From Beroe ovata (taxonomy: Eukaryota; Ctenophora; Nuda; Beroida; Beroidae): a DNA stretch of 29,542 nucleotides. The position numbers and the translations under genes were made by a program. The DNA is taken from the NCBI GenBank assembly GCA_946803715.1, contig CAMPET010000201.1, positions 31,927 to 61,468 on the forward strand. Direction: 5' to 3'. Shown here piece by piece: positions 27,640 to 29,542 of the stretch. The notes beneath the pieces are model-generated. The model did no database searches, had not been told where the DNA came from, and saw nothing but the letters and a program-made list of their open reading frames with translations. Numbering within the stretch: the first letter of the stretch is position 1; the number at the start of each line of letters is the position of its first letter.

Positions 27640-29537
27640 ATGGATACCGTTAAGAAGTTTTTCGGGGGAAAAAGCACTACGTCATCCACCGTGGCAGCGA
27701 CAGAAAAATCAGAAAGTCATGGTTTGTGATCCTAAACATAATTCTGTCCATTTTTTACCTCGAACACTCACAGTTCCTTGGAAAAATTCTGCCGTTCAAT
27801 CTGAAATCTTATCTCACCACGAACTCGAAACAAATATTGTCCACGACGTCCGAAAATAGCTTCATCACGTGACCTTGTGCTTCATTGTACCCTGATGAAA
27901 TTGATGTGTTACTTTCCCCCACGCATCTGCAGTGAGCAGTGAATCTAAAGCCAGTACCCCAGAACCTCCTGAACCGTATACCCCAGCCGAAAAAACCGCA
28001 AAAAAGGGTAAGTAATAAGTACCGATATTGCTAGCGCCTACACGTATCATTTCCTGAATTTGTGTGAAAATCCACTTATATAAGTGCTCCAAGAAGCGAA
28101 ATATCGTCACACTTTTTGAACGACGATGTAAAAACAGAAAATTGGCATGCGGCCAAGCGTCTCACCCAATGCTTCCCATGATCACTTACTGTGGCAGGAG
28201 TATTGGAGGATGTATATCCGTGGATCAAGTTTCTCCCAGCCCCAACTCTCACCCCAGCACACGATATGGGGGAGGGATATGATGAGGGAGAGGACGGAGA
28301 CCTTGACAAAACGGTGGTGAGATGACGATTTGGACGTCAGCCAAGTCATATTATTGCATTTCTTGCTGATATTTGAGTTATGATTTCTGACTATCGAAAT
28401 GCCACTGAACCAGCATCGATCCAAATCGATTTCAAAATCACTCATTTTCTCACCTATTCCAGTGGAGGGACCCGGACCAGGGCTCAGTTATCGACACGAG
28501 GGGCATGGCTCCCAAGAACATTGACGACAGGGGCCGGATTAGGGCCGGCTGTGTGGACTGTGATTGTGATGAATTTGAACGGTCCCCCAAGGGAGCTGCG
28601 TGTCACTACTGCCACTGTGCGCCGTCATCTCATGAGATCTTGTGGCCACCACCACAGGAGGTATAGCTGAAATATTGTACGTTATTATTGTTTTGAGGAA
28701 GAGATTCCATCAGCAGTTACAATTCATAGATGATAGAAATTGTTAGAGATGTTTGAAAAGTTAGGAAGAGTTTTAAGAAATGAACCCATCTACCTAATTA
28801 TCAGTTTTGAGGGGTGCGTGTCACTGACCACTGTTTGTAAATGTGGTACAGTAATGTGGTACAGTATCATGAGTGATATTATCGGAAAGTGAAGGTTTAC
28901 TCAATTTTCACTTCAGGAGAACAAGCCGCCCTCTGAAAACGAGATACTTGAAGACGCCGAGGTTTTTATCACCATCATTTTTAACAACTTGGGTTTAACC
29001 ACACCCTGGCCCAAACATTGATAATAACCAAGTTTTCATCACCGATATACAGGAAACAAGTGATAAAGAAGAAGAGGAGGAAAAGGAACGGTCGAAATCG
29101 CCGGGGAAAGTGAAAAGTTTCATAGCTAACTTCAGGAAGAAGATAAAACCGAAAACTACAGCTGAGGAACTGGTACTAATTGGAATTCAGTCAATTTCTA
29201 ATTAGCGGGAATTGCAGAGACATTTTTCTTAAAAATTTTTGTATCCAATGCACAGGAGGAAGCGAAAGAACGGGAATTGGAAGAAATTCGGAAGCAAATG
29301 GAGGAAGAAGTGGAAGCTTTTCAAAAGAAGAAAAAAAAGGAGTTTGAAAAACTGAAAGAGGTTTTCTAGTCAAACAAAACGATGACCATTCTCAGGGCTA
29401 AATTCACTAACTATCACAATTCTACTCTCTGATTAGGTGTGGTCGGAGATGTATTTCAAGAGTTTGCCTCAAGAACGATGTTCCTCGGACAAGAGAGGGA
29501 TTCTCAGAGGGCGATGCAGAGACTGCGACTGTGATGG
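27640..29537 (+). CDS. Cys-motif coiled-coil protein, copy 2, partial at window end
   Basis: The exons are 27640-27721, 27933-28007, 28198-28316, 28463-28660, 28917-28961, 29053-29172, 29256-29360 and 29437-29537. All phases match copy 1. Exon 3 is one codon shorter (one Gly lost). Exon 4 starts with Trp instead of Arg, and exon 5 has IL instead of TP. The Cys module residues are conserved. The last exon ends inside the second module (RDCDCD) at a GTGAG donor, in phase 2. The gene continues beyond the window. Confidence 0.8.
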
Positions 29538-29542
29538 GTGAG

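Larger units (their letters stand above)
24547..29542. repeat. Duplicated block, copy 2
   Basis: It begins immediately after the N at 24546, at a base matching 19279, and runs in the same orientation to the window end. It lacks both MITEs of copy 1 and has its own indels, for example about 20 bases extra before the EF-hand start (near 26168). Confidence 0.95.

Overview
The window is eukaryotic and animal-like. Genes are split into many short exons with GT-AG introns, mostly about 60 to 250 bases. They encode metazoan families: a receptor guanylyl cyclase, an immunoglobulin-superfamily receptor, a sirtuin relative and an ER EF-hand protein of the CREC type. Compact genes, AT-rich introns and a Cys-rich motif that I associate with sponge and cnidarian proteins suggest an early-branching invertebrate, perhaps a sponge. 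The phylum is an inference and was not tested. Six single N characters (1667, 5732, 10065, 13154, 20255, 24546) mostly sit where sequence is duplicated, inverted, repetitive or broken, so they look like collapsed contig joins.

Layout. Bases 1-850 hold a hairpin-rich repeat and little else. Bases 879-1666 (+) hold three exons of a receptor guanylyl cyclase (membrane segment and start of the kinase-homology domain), cut off at the N at 1667. Bases 1881-2669 (+) are an uninterrupted 262-codon reading frame starting MGACVSS, followed by a 14-bp minisatellite.

The main feature is a minus-strand gene from 16045 down to 3475. By joining exons through splice sites and phases I could build a nearly complete type I receptor. 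It has a signal peptide, about 15 Ig-like domains (one may be an assembly duplicate), one transmembrane helix, and a long cytoplasmic tail spread over 12 small exons. The tail carries eleven YxxI/L/V motifs, including two strict ITIMs and pairs spaced like ITAMs. Most tail exons are phase 0/0 cassettes, so splicing could change the number of tyrosine modules without shifting frame. This is the best candidate in the window for an undescribed system: an invertebrate immune-type or allorecognition-type receptor. A nearly duplicated Ig exon (12804-13118 and 13155-13427) differs mostly at amino-acid-changing positions.

Bases 16100-18250 hold scattered candidate exons that I could not assemble. Bases 18258-19281 (-) encode a short, divergent SIRT6/7-like protein that keeps four zinc-type cysteines but has Asn in place of the catalytic His. 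It is divergent from a (+) gene pair: a six-EF-hand, HDEL-terminated ER protein (21059-22061), then a gene with a CxxCxC...CxxCxC...H motif and a coiled coil (22488-24545).

From 24547 to the end the block 19279-24545 is repeated, with both downstream genes again present. The copies share a nearly identical EF-hand coding exon (eight silent differences, no replacements). They differ by two clean transposon insertions in copy 1 and by a foldback-rich intergenic region. This is either a recent tandem duplication or two haplotypes joined end to end at the N at 24546.
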